Shown here: in pieces, positions 1 to 11,737 of the stretch | Layout of the letters: each line of letters begins with the position of its first letter | Position numbering within the stretch: the first letter of the stretch is position 1 | NCBI GenBank assembly: GCA_004335635.1 | Contig: QAXH01005279.1 | Coordinates: 1 to 34,623 of the forward strand | Direction of reading: 5' to 3' | Source of the DNA: Chloromonas sp. AAM2 | Lineage: Eukaryota > Chlorophyta > Chlorophyceae > Chlamydomonadales > Chlamydomonadaceae | DNA: 34,623 nucleotides | The notes under the pieces: model-generated | Databases searched by the model: none | What the model saw: the letters and a program-made list of their open reading frames with translations, nothing else | What the model was told of the DNA's origin: nothing | Translations under genes and position numbers: made by a program

Positions 1-185
1 CTTTCTCCTGGCATTTGTGCATAACAATGCGTGCTAGGAAATCCATGAACACATTGAACAGGAATTGCAATGGAATGGCCTCCTGCTTTGCCTTCTCCCA
101 CTTCATGGTCATCTCGGTTGGTCAAACAGTCAAGCAGGCATGCTGGGTCCACCACACACTGCTGCGCCACCCTTGTATGCCGCAG
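1..185. other. Probable intron at the window edge
   Basis: No exon is recognisable here. The stretch ends in a good 3' splice site (ttgtatgccgcag) directly before the first coiled-coil exon at 186, so it is most simply an intron of the RING/coiled-coil gene that continues leftward out of the window. The open frames that cross it are not coding-like. Confidence 0.5.
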
Positions 186-3100
186 TCCGAGCAGGAGCGG
201 TTGAGGCGGGAGCTGGAGGCGGTGCGAGCGGAGGCGCGTGCACTGGGCACAGACCTGCAGAACACACGACACGCAGTGCTCAAGGTGCAAAAACACACCA
301 GGCAGGCGATCACAGGCCGCACCCTCACATGCAAGTTCCCTGCTGTCTATTATCTGCAAAAGGCGACCCACTGCACTGCATTAGAGCGGAGGACAGCATC
401 CTGTCGTTTGTCGACAGGCTGATGTATGGTTTTGCAGCTGTCACTGCACACAGTGTCAGGCATGGGTTTGCTGAGGCCTGATTGGCAGTATGCAAGATGT
501 GCTACCTTTCAGACGATTTATGCTGGCGCTTCCTTTGTGTGGCCCTGTCCCCTCCGCAGGCGCAGGAGTGCACGCAGGTGGCGGAGCGCCATGCGGCTAC
601 TCTCAATGCACAACTGGCCACGCGGGACGAACAGGTCGCCGCGCTGCAGGATAACATCAGGTGATACGGTAGTGGACTCACTGAAGTTGCGTTGCAAGTC
701 GACCTGCAGGTGACAGGAGGGCAGAACGGACTGAAGTGACCTTGCAAGTCGACACTCTCAGGCTTGGATGTGACAGTTCATTAGCTTACCACTCAATGTG
801 ATGAACGTCACAAGGATTCTTACAGGCTGTTGGCGGACAAACAATCTTGTAAGCTTTAATCTGATCTTGTAAATCTAGTCAATGGAAACTCTTCTTCACA
901 AATACTGAAATGGCCCAGCAAAGCAGGTCCTGGTGGGCTTGCCAGTGCGAGGCTGCAATCCCTTCCTGGTGACAATTGACAGCCCAACTAGGGTGGGCGT
1001 GGTGGATATGATGCAACCTGCTGGCAGTCTTCTGCAACTGGCTGGCAATAACAATCTCAGCCAAGCAGGGTGTGCATTTGATGTTATGGTGGTAGTGTGC
1101 CGTATGCTGCTCTGTGCAGGTCGCTGCAGGATGCATTGCGTGAGGCACAGAGCTCCGTGCGAGCTTCTGAGGTGAGTTGGCGGACGCATAGGCTTTAAAC
1201 TGCTTTGAGAACCTGCTCATCAGTGCTCCGTTTACCTTTGTGAGAGTGACGGAGGCTATAGCTCACCCCTACTGGCCACAAGTGAGGTCAAAAGTTGGAT
1301 ATTATCAACCCTTATGTCAACTCACAGCCACACAGCACAGGGCGGGTTCTGCTGACCATCGTCAACAGTCAAACAACCAGTCTCACGTGCTGTTTGTCGG
1401 TGTTGTGATCATGTGTAGCAAGTTCTCATCTTGCCTCCACATTCCCAAAAGCCCCACATACGCTTGAATTCAGCAAGCGCCTTGTTTTGTCCCCCCTGTG
1501 CTGTGCAGGTAGCGCTGTCCACGTGCCGCCACCAGCAGTCCGTTGCGGACGCGTCCTCCCGCAGCCTGGGCCGGGCGCTGGAGCTGGCGGGGGAGGAGCG
1601 GCGGCTAGCGGTGGCAAGGGCAACGAGGCTGGAGGAGAAACTCAACACTGCACACGTGAGTCCGGCCAGGGGGGAGCCCACAGCGGATGCCCAGTCTACC
1701 TCTCAGGGACATGAAAGAAGTTACAACGGAATTTGCCGTTTAGCTTGATACATCCTTAGGACACTCAGTTTACATCAGATCAGTCCTATGGTCAGCCATC
1801 AGGGTTTATTTCAGCCGAGGCCGAACACCACCATAGCAGTGCTGTGGTAGTCAGCACAACATTGCGCAAGCCTTGTGTGAAGTATGCTAAAGCACACGTG
1901 TGGCGTGTGTGTGCTTATGGGGCTGCAGGAGTCCCATGCGCTCTGTGAGCAGCACATGGCCTCCCTGACAACCCTCCTGGCCGAGTCAGAGGACAAGTAC
2001 CAGGTGAGAGTGGCACCGAGGCTAATGTCACGTGGCAGCGTAGTAGTATTGGCAACGCAAGGAAAAAACAGTCTTTCCTGTACTTCTGCAGAAGCACTGT
2101 TGTGCCAGCCTGCATTGATAATAATGCATGTAACCAAGCACGTAACCAGCAACTGTTGGATTAGATACCTGGAAAGGGCGTGTCCGCACAGCTATAGATG
2201 ACCTACCTGGCATCAGTGGCTGGGTATGAGACGAGTGAGCTCCTGCCACGTGCCATGCTCCATGCTCCACTGTCCATGCTCCATGCCACATAGGAATGTA
2301 GGCTCTGTGACATGAAAACAAGCCACAGCCGGCACGTCACGACCGATGCTAGTCATGGACTGCTTACAGAGCCTTTGTTGTGGCTATCTGCAACGATATT
2401 TATCCTTGTGCTGGCCGTGCGCCGCAGGCTAGCCTGGTCCAGGGTACGGAGGCCGGCGAGGGCCTGACCCGCCTACAGGTGCAGCTGGCGTCCAACAAGG
2501 CCATGCTAGCAGGTGAGACATCAGGCGTGGGCGGCAGGCCAGTCTTTAGCAGGCCGTACTATACTGCGTTAAGCGGGGGGGATGGGAGTCAAAGGTGCAC
2601 TTGACGCTGACCATGTATTCTGCATGCCTATCTGTGCAGACACTCGGCGTCAGATGGCTGAGGCAGAGCGCGTGCACATCAGCGCCCTCCAGGCCGCACA
2701 GGCCGCAGCGGCTGGGGCGGAGGCGCGCCTGGCGGAGCAGGTGGCCCGGAATGCACGAACTCGCCACCAGTACATGGAGTTCATGCAGGCACTGGTGAGA
2801 GGGGAGCGCCAGAGTCATGCTTTTCATGGCTTGCCAAGGCCAATCAATGAATGTATGTTGACCCTCAAGCCACACCCTTTGTTGGTCCTTGACGCGCTGT
2901 CCCCTCACAAGCTCTCGGTAGTTTCAAGTCCTGTGTGTTTTGCCTCCTTGTAATGTACGCCTTGAGCATGGGTCACAAACCTCCTTGTAAGCTCTGCCAT
3001 GAGGGCCGCACACTGTGTTCTCCATGCTTATTTTTCTGTGCTCAACCTTTCTAGCAGCGAGGCGTTTCATGATGGCTTTCTCAAGCAGCTGTGCTACCAT

Positions 3101-3632
3101 GCAGGTTACCTGCCTCTGTCACGTCCTGATTTTAGCCATGTGCAGATAAGTGCCCAATCACATGCTCTGCTTTGCAGGTCGTGCATAGGTTGAGTGTGGC
3201 TAGGGTCGACGCACCTTGGTGACCAGGTTGTGTGATTAGGGTTCAAGCGCCTACCCAGTGACCGCCATACCTGAAGGCATGTGTGTCACGTGCTCTGTTG
3301 TGCAGGTTGTGCGTGTGGAGAAGTCCATTATTGCAGCCACCGCCTTCCAGTCCAAGTTTGGGGCAAGCATCACAGAGGCAGCAGAACGGCAGCAAAAGGG
3401 ACTGGCAGGTGTGAGCAGGGGGCCCTGACAGCCACTGCTGGTCAAGACTCTGCATGGATGCTGTTAACAAGCAGGTCCTGAACAAGCTAGCCCGGATATC
3501 GACAAGCACGTTGTAACATAAAAGACACTGAAAGTGCCCGTGAAAGCGCATGGCAGATGTGAGCTTTACGCACATGGCAATGCGTTGTACCTGCCATGGG
3601 TGTGCACGTGCAAGCATGTGCATCACGTGTGT

Positions 3633-3667
<35 letters not shown>

Positions 3668-4718
3668 TGTGTGTGTGTGTGTGTGAGTATGTGTGCATGT
3701 GTTTTGTCCATGCAGCGCTGGGTTACCGGCTACAGGTGTGGGAGGCGCAGGCAGGCGATGTGGGCGAGCGTGTGACGCACCTGGGCGCAATGATAAGGCA
3801 GATGGCCTCAGAGCTCACCTCGTTCAAGCTCACACAGGTGGGTGCAGGGGTCGAGGGGCAACACAGTATGCCGTTGTGTCCTGATCCTGAGTTGAATTGG
3901 TTGCAGTCAGAAATAGAGCCAAGAGCATACAACGGCTGCCATGGCTTCTCCCAAGTCCACAGCGGGGCAAGGCTATGGCTGAGTGAAACGTGGCAGGGCA
4001 AGCGATGGTCGGTTCGGATTGGTGTAGCTGATAGTGGGTAGCGAGGTTGAGTGAAGCGAGTGTCACGGTTGAGTCAAGTGTGTGTGTGCCGACTGCAGGC
4101 CAGTGGCGCCGCTGACCAGGCCAGCACCCAGCGGCTCCAGGACCGGGTGGCCGTGCTGGAGGGGCTGCTGGCCGCGGAACAGGCGGCTAAGGCAGCGGCG
4201 GTGCAGGTACGGCCAGGCTGTGCAGAGGTCCGCTTCACCTGTCTTTTATCTTGTGGAACCAGCTTCAAACTGACTCTTACAATTAGCAACAAGGCCCACT
4301 GCAGATTGATGTTTGACAGGCAGGCACGTCGTGCATCCACCGCTTTCCTGATCAAGGCAATCATACACTCTTTGTTTGCAACGAGGCCCAACCTCAGATT
4401 GGTGCTTGGCAGGCAAAGTCAGAGGCTGACAGTTCTAAGCTGACATGGGAATGAGACCTTAGAACTCCTTCAAAGCCCACCTGGGCGCCTCATGCTTGCT
4501 CTTTGTCAGCTAAAATGGTGCCCGTGTGGATGCTACAGAGCAAGGCGCGGGCCGAGGAGGCGCACACTGAGGCGCTAACTGCCCTGCGAGTGCGGGCGGA
4601 TGAGCGGGTGGACGCAGAGCGGCAGCGGCTGGGGGCGCGCCTGGCGCAGGTCGAGGGGGAGGTGGTGCGACTCAGGGTGAGCGGGGCTGGGGAAGGGTTA
4701 CGGCCTAGGCACTCGTCG

Positions 4719-4757
<39 letters not shown>

Positions 4758-7657
4758 GTACACAGCTTGTCATGGTTCAACACACGGTACCGCAAGACCA
4801 ACCAGCTAGGCACTCAGCAGCAGCCAACATCACCATCCTAAACAAAGCATGGGCATGATGCTCTCAAAAAATCAAGCACATGCAAGGTTCAGGGTCCTCT
4901 GGAAGGCTGGAAGGGATAAGGGTGTGGGCAAAGGGAAAGGATGAGGCTTGTGTGAGCGCCCAGCGGTGAGTGGTGTGTGTGACGTACGTGTGCACAGGCA
5001 GCGTGCCTGTCAGCACCTCCAGCTGGGCACAAAAACAATGCAACACTTGAGTGGGATTGGGCTTGTCTGTTTCGTGGCTGTTTGATTGCTGAACTTGAGC
5101 AGGCCTCTGTGGTTTTTTGACAAAGTGGGTGGGCTTGTGGTCTCATATCTGCACATTGCACGCCCTGTTTGTGGGCTCCACTGCTTGTCCCGTCTGTGGG
5201 TGCAGATCACCTGCGAGGAGGACCGGGCGGCAGCGGCACGCGTGCTGGAACTAGAGCGCAGCCAGGTGTGTGTAGCTGATGAGCGTGAGAGTGTGTTGAA
5301 TTTGAATATGCACGGAAGGGCAGGGCCATCCTGCGCCACACAGTGCAGCAACACCGTTTGTTACAGCGTAACATCGTCTCCTGTACCACGTGCCTGCGTA
5401 CGTTCCGAAGTCAGGTAGGCTACCTGTCCTAACCTATTGCCTGTGGCTTGCGCTCTGCCCGCTGCAAACACACCATGTTGCAGCGTCTCTTGTGTCGTTG
5501 CTGCTGCCTTGCGCTGCCTTGTGCCTGCGCCACGGATTGTGAACCGCTGGTCACCAAGCCTGTCCGCTGCTGTACAACACAGCACTACCTCGGCATTGCT
5601 TGTAACAGATGCAATCGTTTAGATTCGTTTGGAGGGTACCTGTCACGATCTGTGCCTTTGCTTATGCTCTGCCTGCTTGGGTCTGTCCGATGCAGATGTT
5701 ACGCTCGGTCCAGGCCGCCGCCGACCGCGAGTCGGAACTCATGCGCGAGCTAGCGGCGCTCGAGGACAGGGCAGTCAACGGCAGCAGACATGAGCTGGCT
5801 ACGCTGAACAGACGCTTTGTGGATGATACACTTGCCACCAAGAACAGGCATGAGGCAGAGCTGGCACAACTGCAGGTGTGAGGACGGACGCGTGTGAGGG
5901 ACGAGGCCCAACATGCTCATGGGTTGCCATGCGCCAAAATCTACCAGTGGCTTGCAGATGTTTACAAGGGGTCTGCTGGGAAAACCCGGCAGCTTGCTGA
6001 CCCGAAAGTAGGCAGGGGACAGATCAAAAACATACCGAGGGCATGAAGGTTCCTGCCGAACCATTCACAAAGACCTCCAGCCCAACGCTGTTAAAGGCAC
6101 AAAGTTTTCCTGACGTTCATGTTGTTTTGTGATGTTCTGCGGCTGCAGAACACCATCTTCCGGTTGCGCAGCAGCCTGTCCAGCGGCCAGGCCACGTGTC
6201 AGCAGGTGCTCGCGGAGATGGGCGTGGTGATGGGACACCTGGCCAAGATGGGCTGGGAGATTCACCTCGTGGAGCCAGGTCAGACCACTCTGCCTTGCAA
6301 GCGTTCCTACCATGCCACTCTGCCCTGCAACGCACTGTATACGTTGCTGAAGCTGCCCTTCATACGCTACCGCTGTTGCTGAAGTTCCTTGTCCCCAGCA
6401 CTGCGCACACCTGCTAGCAGAGCAATGTGAGTAGCGGGAGCAAGAGTGTGAACTGGCATCTAGGATCTCTATCCACACGTTGGCCTGTTGCACGACCTTG
6501 CATATTTTGCATAGGTGCTGCCAATGAGCTGTGCCAGTCCCCCGATGAGGACGGCACTCACCTGGTGAAGCTGGTCGGGCTCGTGCGCCTGCACTTTGCG
6601 TACATCACAGAAGCAGTGCAGAACATGGCGCGCAAGCCCCTGCACACAGCCCCTCCACCTGTGCTAACACCACAGCCGCAGGTATGAACTAGGCACCCTC
6701 ATTGTGAACCGCCATGTGTACAACGCACGAAATGAGTGTCGTCCCAAGTATAGCCGCCACAGGTACATTGTATGGAACTGCTTTCTTCAGGCGCAATGTG
6801 TGTCAGCCAGTTGCTGTGTGTGATTGTGCAGGGTGACTGGAACGCCATGGCTAAGGACCTCAGAGCAACCGTAAGTGCACCGGGGAAACAGTGCATTGGG
6901 TGGTATGGAAAATGTAAAACTGACTTGCTGGGCAAGGGCCGGGTGGACGTCTTTTTTAGCCAATCATGGTTGCAATCATGGTTGCAATGAATGCTGGCAT
7001 CATGGTTGCAGTTGATGGTTTGCATGACATTTGGAGCTGAGCTGTGCACTGCATCTAGAGACAAGGAGTGAAAAGAAAGGCCAGACAAAGGTTTCAGGCA
7101 CAAAGACAATAAACTTGCTGCGAAGTCTTGCTCAAATCCTCTGGTTGATCGTTGCACTATGCGTGCAGGTCGCTCAGCTACTCCATGTTGAGGAGAGCCT
7201 AGCGCCCAACTGCACATGCATGCTGTGCCTTGATGTGCTCAAGCAGCCCGCCACATGCGTGCCATGCGGCCATACCTACTGCAAGGTGCGCCAGGCGTTG
7301 TTAAGCGTTGTTTACACCACCAAGCTCGCCAGACTTCAAGAATGACTGCAAACGTGCGCGACACGCTTGTTCTGCAATCGCTGTGCGTCAGGAGCTCCTG
7401 TCGTTGCACTGGACACTGTGAATGCAGTGCTGAGTTGCTGTGCACTGGGTCTTCATATTCCATACACCAAGGAAAAGCCGCATATGTTTGCTGTGCAGTC
7501 GTGCCTAGACGACCATGGGCAGTTGTGTGTGGAGTGCGGTGACCGGCCCGTGCCGCGCGTGGTATTCAGCCCCGCCTTGGAAGCCATCTGCGCCAAGTAC
7601 GAATACAAGCTGACAGCGCTGCAGTCACTGAACAAGTCAATGCAGGCTGTCTCGTAG
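186..7657 (+). CDS. Coiled-coil protein with C-terminal C3HC4 RING finger (5' partial)
   Basis: Eighteen exons join in phase: 186-284, 560-660, 1120-1171, 1509-1655, 1929-2003, 2428-2512, 2640-2794, 3306-3408, 3716-3837, 4099-4206, 4539-4676, 5206-5265, 5696-5875, 6149-6278, 6515-6681, 6832-6870, 7169-7285, 7499-7657. They give 678 residues and a TAG stop; the start lies upstream of the window. Roughly the first 430 visible residues are rich in Glu, Arg, Ala, Gln and Leu with heptad-like spacing, as in long coiled coils. The end carries a RING finger with ligands C604, C607, C620, H622, C625, C628, C636 and C639 (CxxC, CGH, CxxC, CxxC), followed by about 39 residues. The RING is split by an intron between C625 and S627. 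A RING suggests a ubiquitin E3 ligase and the coiled coil suggests oligomerisation or scaffolding. The substrate and exact family are not recognisable. Confidence 0.85.
680..753 (+). repeat. Imperfect 24-bp direct repeat in an intron
   Basis: Copies at 680-703 and 730-753 share actgaagt...ttgcaagtcgac with a few changes, at a 50-bp period. The repeat lies in the intron between 660 and 1120. Confidence 0.75.
3635..3685 (+). repeat. (GT)n microsatellite next to a 3' splice site
   Basis: About 50 bp of GT dinucleotides with one gcgc interruption near 3663. It lies in the intron 3409-3715 of the RING/coiled-coil gene and ends about 30 bp before the acceptor at 3715. The transcript would carry a UG-rich tract there. 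Confidence 0.95.
4286..4417 (+). repeat. Imperfect ~40-bp direct repeat, 93-bp period
   Basis: 4286-4325 (gcaacaaggccca...) is repeated at 4379-4417 (gcaacgaggccca...), with about four fifths of positions the same. It is inside the intron 4207-4538 and probably a local duplication. Confidence 0.7.
4718..4758 (+). repeat. (ATC)n trinucleotide microsatellite
   Basis: About thirteen uninterrupted ATC/TCA units, preceded by cgtcgt. It lies in the intron 4677-5205 just after the exon ending at 4676. The poly-Asp and poly-Ser frames it creates are not coding. Confidence 0.95.
4866..4906 (+). repeat. Dispersed motif B, copy 1
   Basis: An A-run followed by acatgcaaggttcagggtcc and then tctggaagg. 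The same block, with one main change, occurs inverted at 34523-34563. It lies in the intron 4677-5205. Confidence 0.65.
6961..7020 (+). repeat. Short tandem repeat caatcatggttg
   Basis: The 12-mer caatcatggttg occurs twice in direct succession, followed by degenerate copies (catcatggttg, cagttgatggttt). It lies in the intron between 6870 and 7169. Confidence 0.8.
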
Positions 7658-8849
7658 TCACCCAGGAATCACCAGTTCTTTTGCGTTTTGACACAGCCTA
7701 GCGTTTGATGTGGTTGTTTCGTCAAGGTTTTGCCAACCAACCACTTGTGAGGACAGCGGGCCACTGGCACTGGCAAAATGCTTAAGATGCATTAAAGCCC
7801 CACACTGTGAGCCCCACGCTGCAGCGTGAGGCGGACTTTCATGTGCTGTTTGACGTTGTCGTGGTTTGGCGAGTGTAGCGAATAGATCCACGCTGCAAGC
7901 TACCCTTGCTTACCCTAGCCTTGTCGGGAGGTGACCTGGCGGTTTGAAGTTGCATCTGTGAGTCACGCCTGTGAGAGCCCACCGTAGTCCACCAGTCCCC
8001 CAGGGAAACCATCAGCGCCCTCTGTTTCTCCTCCTCTCCCCGGTCGATTTTGTGGCTTGGATACCCTCCCTGCATGTGACCTCGTTTCTATCGTTTTCTT
8101 ACACGGATGCTAGCTTCCTGAGTCTGACCTCCGGTCTGAGACGGGCATGCGAGGGTCCTGTGCTGCGACAGACGTTGAACATCATGGTTTGGATGATGGA
8201 GGTGGAAAGAAAGAAAGAAAGGGGACGCCGGTCGGCGTAAGGCGCAAGCAAGGAGGCCGGGTGGTTCAGCCAACCTCCATGACGATGAAGTCAACTGCAT
8301 GGTTGAGGTAACCATGTTTCTGTACCTGTCCCGTACATGCACGCTTTCCTGAGATGTACTCCGGACCCAATCCAGCACTAAAGAAAGGGGCTTTTACAAT
8401 GTTGTCACAGATTGATCCATTGGCTGAAGCAAAGGATAACATGTACGCAGCAAGGGCTTGCCTTCCAGTGCACCATGCGGCCTCAATTCCCTGACAAACC
8501 ACTGACAGTAGGCACGTCTGTGAGCTCAGGATGCGTGACACAGGGTTGGAACCAGGGTTGGAAGCACTGATGCTCAGGCGTGCATGCGCGTGGGGGGGCC
8601 ATGCTGGCACCATCAGAATGGGGTTCCACACCGAATCACCAATTCCAGCTTGCTTCAACAACACATCTGTGGCAGAGTCTCCCTGGTCGGCCAAAAAGAG
8701 TGACGCACGTGGACTGGGCTTTGTTCGTGGAGAAGCCTGTTGACTTGCCTTGTCGCTTCATACACGCAGCCCCACGAGCTGGGTCGTGCTGGTTTTGCGC
8801 TGTGTGCGCACTTGGCCCTGCTGATCCTCAGTATCGACGACCCAGAACC
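7658..8849. other. Intergenic: RING gene 3' region and COX2A upstream region
   Basis: No exon with splice signals and coding character is seen. It holds an (AAAG)n-like purine run at about 8205-8220 and a short direct repeat (cagggttggaa) near 8540-8560. A 142-codon minus-strand open frame (8266-8694) lacks an ATG start and resembles no family I know. The segment should contain the RING gene 3' UTR and the COX2A promoter, but I see no TATA box or clear polyadenylation signal. Confidence 0.5.
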
Positions 8850-10977
8850 ATGTTGCGCCAGGGAAGCAACCTCGCGTTGCGACTGCTTGTAAGCAATTAT
8901 TTGCTTAAAGCATATGATGGCATTCCCAGGTTGCAGATGTACCATCGCTTCCGCAAACCGCTCGTTTAGCCATCTTGCACAACCCTTTGCCGCAGGCCAA
9001 GCAGCAGACTGGCAGCACCAGCGTCCTTGCTGCCATCAACAATGGCTCGCGCGCAATGATGTCGGAGCTGGGCGAGGTTCAGGTGCGTACCTTGCTCCGA
9101 CAGCATAGTCCGAGCGGACTTTGCGCGCAATAGTTGCAGTCTCTGTTACGAGCATGCCGCCTTGCCCTAGCTGCATGTTGCGCTTCGAAATCGTATCGTT
9201 TACAAGCGTGGTTACACTCTTCCCGCAGACCATCGCCTCATCAAGCAGCATGCAGGTGCGTTTGGGTAGGCACCACAAGAACAGCAAAGCAGCAACAGCA
9301 GAGCCTTCTGCGAGTGATCAACAACACTGTTTGCCTGTTCTGGGATGCTGGCCACATGGTGAACATGCATGCCTGTCTGCAGGCTACCGTGGCACAGTAC
9401 TCTTCCAGCACGGCTGCTGCTCTGGCAAGCAAGCAGGCACACATTACAGGTACGTTTTTCCTTCAAGCATGGATCAAATCGCGGGTTTGAGATGGACGAC
9501 ATGCATCTGATCGTGGGTTCGGGAGCAGCTGAAACGCAAGCACTACTTGGCAGCAGGACAGCAGGCGCCTGAAACGGATCTGATCATGGGCGATCGTTGG
9601 TTTGTGACAGATGACATTGTTTTTAGATGACATGCAAGCTCTGAGAAGATTTGTCTGCACGTAGGTGCGGGCGGCTTCACTCTGGCCAACAGCGGGCGTT
9701 CCTTCGCCAGCAGCGCAGTTGCTCAGGCACCAGCTGCCGCTGTGCCAGAGGCTGTAGCTGCATCTGCATCTGCCACAGCTCAGCCCAGCATGCTGAGCCG
9801 CCTTGCCAAGGTGACTAGGCCAGCCCAAACCATTATCAAACAGCAGTAGGATTTTTGGCAACATGAAGCGTCCTTTCAGCCACAGAAGGTTGTGCATTAT
9901 GCATCATACAGGCCAGCGTCTATAGTGCTTGTATCACAGCACTGACATGCTCTCATCACAGCACCATCAATCAAATAAATAAAAAAAAAATCAAAGCACA
10001 TGCCAAACGTTTTTGGGGTTATGCTTGGCATACGCAGGCTGCAGCTGTCATCATGGGCGGCCTCATGCTAGCTTCCGGCATCGCATCAGCTGATGCGCCC
10101 GAGCCTTATCAGTGGTGGTTTCAGGACTCCGCCAGCTCTACTGCCCAGGCGATGATGGATCTGCATCACGACATCATGTTCTTCGTGATCAGCATCTCTG
10201 TGCTGGTCCTGTACCTGCTGGGCCAGGTTCGTTGCATCTGAGAAGCATGCTTTTGGGCAATGTTGTGGTAGCTTGACCTCTGCCGCTACTTGTACAACAT
10301 TAAAAACATGGTTGCGGAATGCCTAAGAAACATCGCCGGTTGGCGATGTTTCTAAATACTGCCACTGCCAAGGAACATGCAATGGTTTGCCTTTCATTGG
10401 CATCACGCACCAAAGCTGAGCATCGTGCAGTAATGCATACCACACCTGGTTGCCAAGTGCAATGCTCTGTGCACGCTGCAGATTGCCACCAAGTTCCACT
10501 ACAGCAAGCAGATGAAGCCAGAGAAGCTGACACACCACACCACCCTGGAAGTCATCTGGACTATCATCCCCACCCTCATTGTCCTGTCCATTGCCGTTCC
10601 CTCCCTCACGCTCATTTACTCCCTGGACCAGCATGCCGACCGACCAGGTGCGTGTCAAACACAGTAGCAGTCATGGAATTTGTCATGATCATTTGCATGT
10701 CTTGATGTCCAACATGAGGCGCGTTCTTACATCAGTTAGTGCAATGCCTGCCAGAATAAGGAACTGGCATTGGCATAGCATCCAAGGGGCTTGCGAGTTC
10801 TTTCAGCTTACAGGCCACTCACAGTTGCAATATTGCCATGTTGCCACAGGCCTGACTGTCAAGGTCATTGGTCGCCAGTGGTACTGGAGCTACGAGATGC
10901 ATGACCACCTCCAGCAGAAGCTGCTGGACCCAGATCGTCTGGTAGCCATTGCTGAGAAGAGTGTGCTCAAGGCATGA
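8850..10977 (+). CDS. COX2A: Cytochrome c oxidase subunit IIa (nuclear N-terminal half of COX2)
   Basis: Eight exons join in phase: 8850-8888, 8996-9082, 9229-9255, 9383-9449, 9665-9810, 10038-10226, 10482-10647, 10850-10977; 282 residues, stop TGA. The product is half of subunit II of respiratory complex IV in the mitochondrial inner membrane. The start MLRQGSNLALRLL is a typical mitochondrial presequence, and about 140 Ser/Ala-rich residues precede the mature region that begins near DAPEPYQWWFQD. Two membrane segments follow (about 168-184 and 209-231), with the subunit II signatures TLEVIWTIIPT and WYWSYE (251-256). The protein stops about 25 residues later with a non-canonical tail, so the CuA-binding domain is absent. 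In Chlamydomonas and Polytomella that domain is supplied by a separate nuclear gene, COX2B, which is not in this window. Family and split structure are near certain; the small presequence exons are less sure. Confidence 0.95.
9329..9348 (+). repeat. Possible diverged copy of dispersed motif A
   Basis: gtttgcctgttctgggatgc matches the motif core with one substitution in the first 17 bases but lacks the upstream A-run. It is inside COX2A intron 3 and could be chance. Confidence 0.3.
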
Positions 10978-11102
10978 ATTAAGAGTGTGACCAAGGCTTG
11001 TATCAACTGTTCAGCAATGACGATTGCTCAGATAGAGCAGGCGCAAGCAAGCACATGGCTTCGCTGATGTTGCAACGTGGATTGGCACTGGGGAAAAAAA
11101 AT

Positions 11103-11122
11103 GTTTGCCAGTTCTGGGACAA
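11103..11122 (+). repeat. Dispersed motif A, copy 1
   Basis: gtttgccagttctgggacaa, immediately preceded by an eight-A run and at. It lies about 125 bp after the COX2A stop codon, probably in its 3' UTR. Confidence 0.8.
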
Positions 11123-11235
11123 GTTCCGTTTGTGAGAACAGGACTACTTGTCTGCCTTAAACTTTGCCAGCTCTTGCCCGCCAGTACCCTCTTGCCCTTA
11201 GTTATGGAATGCACAGCTTGCTTGGATGGGCTGGT

Positions 11236-11240
11236 TGTAA
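11236..11240 (+). terminator. Candidate polyadenylation signal TGTAA for COX2A
   Basis: TGTAA is the usual polyadenylation signal of volvocalean green algae. This is the first one found after the COX2A stop, at about 260 bp, a normal 3' UTR length. A 5-mer match is weak evidence alone. Confidence 0.35.
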
Positions 11241-11512
11241 TCTGTCTGGCCACGGCTCCTGTGACAACCACACACACCACAGTAAACCCAGTCACACTAT
11301 GCAACTACAACAGTTCCATGGAATGAAGTGGTAGACGAGATGGAGCAGGGGTGTGTCACTGTGGCTGACTGGCCTTGTCTGAATCACGGTCATGCAACCC
11401 TGGTGTGTGTTCAGAGAGCACTGGCGCAGGGCCAGACAGAAGAAGCGTCTGCGCACATGAGGTGCCCCAACATCCTTGGCAGCCAGCAGGCACCACTTCA
11501 GCTCGTACCCAC

Positions 11513-11574
11513 GCTGTGACATCGTGACTTTAATGGATTAAAATCACTAGCTGTGACATCGTGGCTTTAATGGA
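11513..11574 (+). repeat. 37-bp-period tandem duplication
   Basis: gctgtgacatcgtgacttta at 11513 recurs at 11550 as gctgtgacatcgtggcttta; both are followed by atgga. One substitution separates the 25-bp copies. Confidence 0.9.
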
Positions 11575-11718
11575 AAAATGTCACCTGTCACGAGCACCTG
11601 TCACCTACGTCCAAGGGCAAGTATCAGCCAATTGCAGCGTGCTGAATTCGCCCTAGTGCATGGTACCCCTGAACAGGCTCATTTGGCACAACATCACCAA
11701 CACTGGTTCCTGCAGGAA

Positions 11719-11737
11719 TTGTCCCAAAACTGGCGAT
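11719..11737 (-). repeat. Dispersed motif A, diverged copy
   Basis: On the minus strand it reads cgccagttttgggacaatt and is preceded by an A-rich run (aaaagaaaatgaaaat), the same arrangement as the other copies with two or three changes. Confidence 0.5.

Noticed and set aside
4718..4758. Poly-Ser (+) or poly-Asp (-) coding tract
   Set aside because: It is an ATC microsatellite inside an intron whose flanking exons join in phase without it.
8266..8694. 142-codon minus-strand open frame between the RING gene and COX2A
   Set aside because: It starts with TTG, not ATG, shows no family resemblance, and lies where the COX2A promoter is expected. Long chance frames are common at this base composition.
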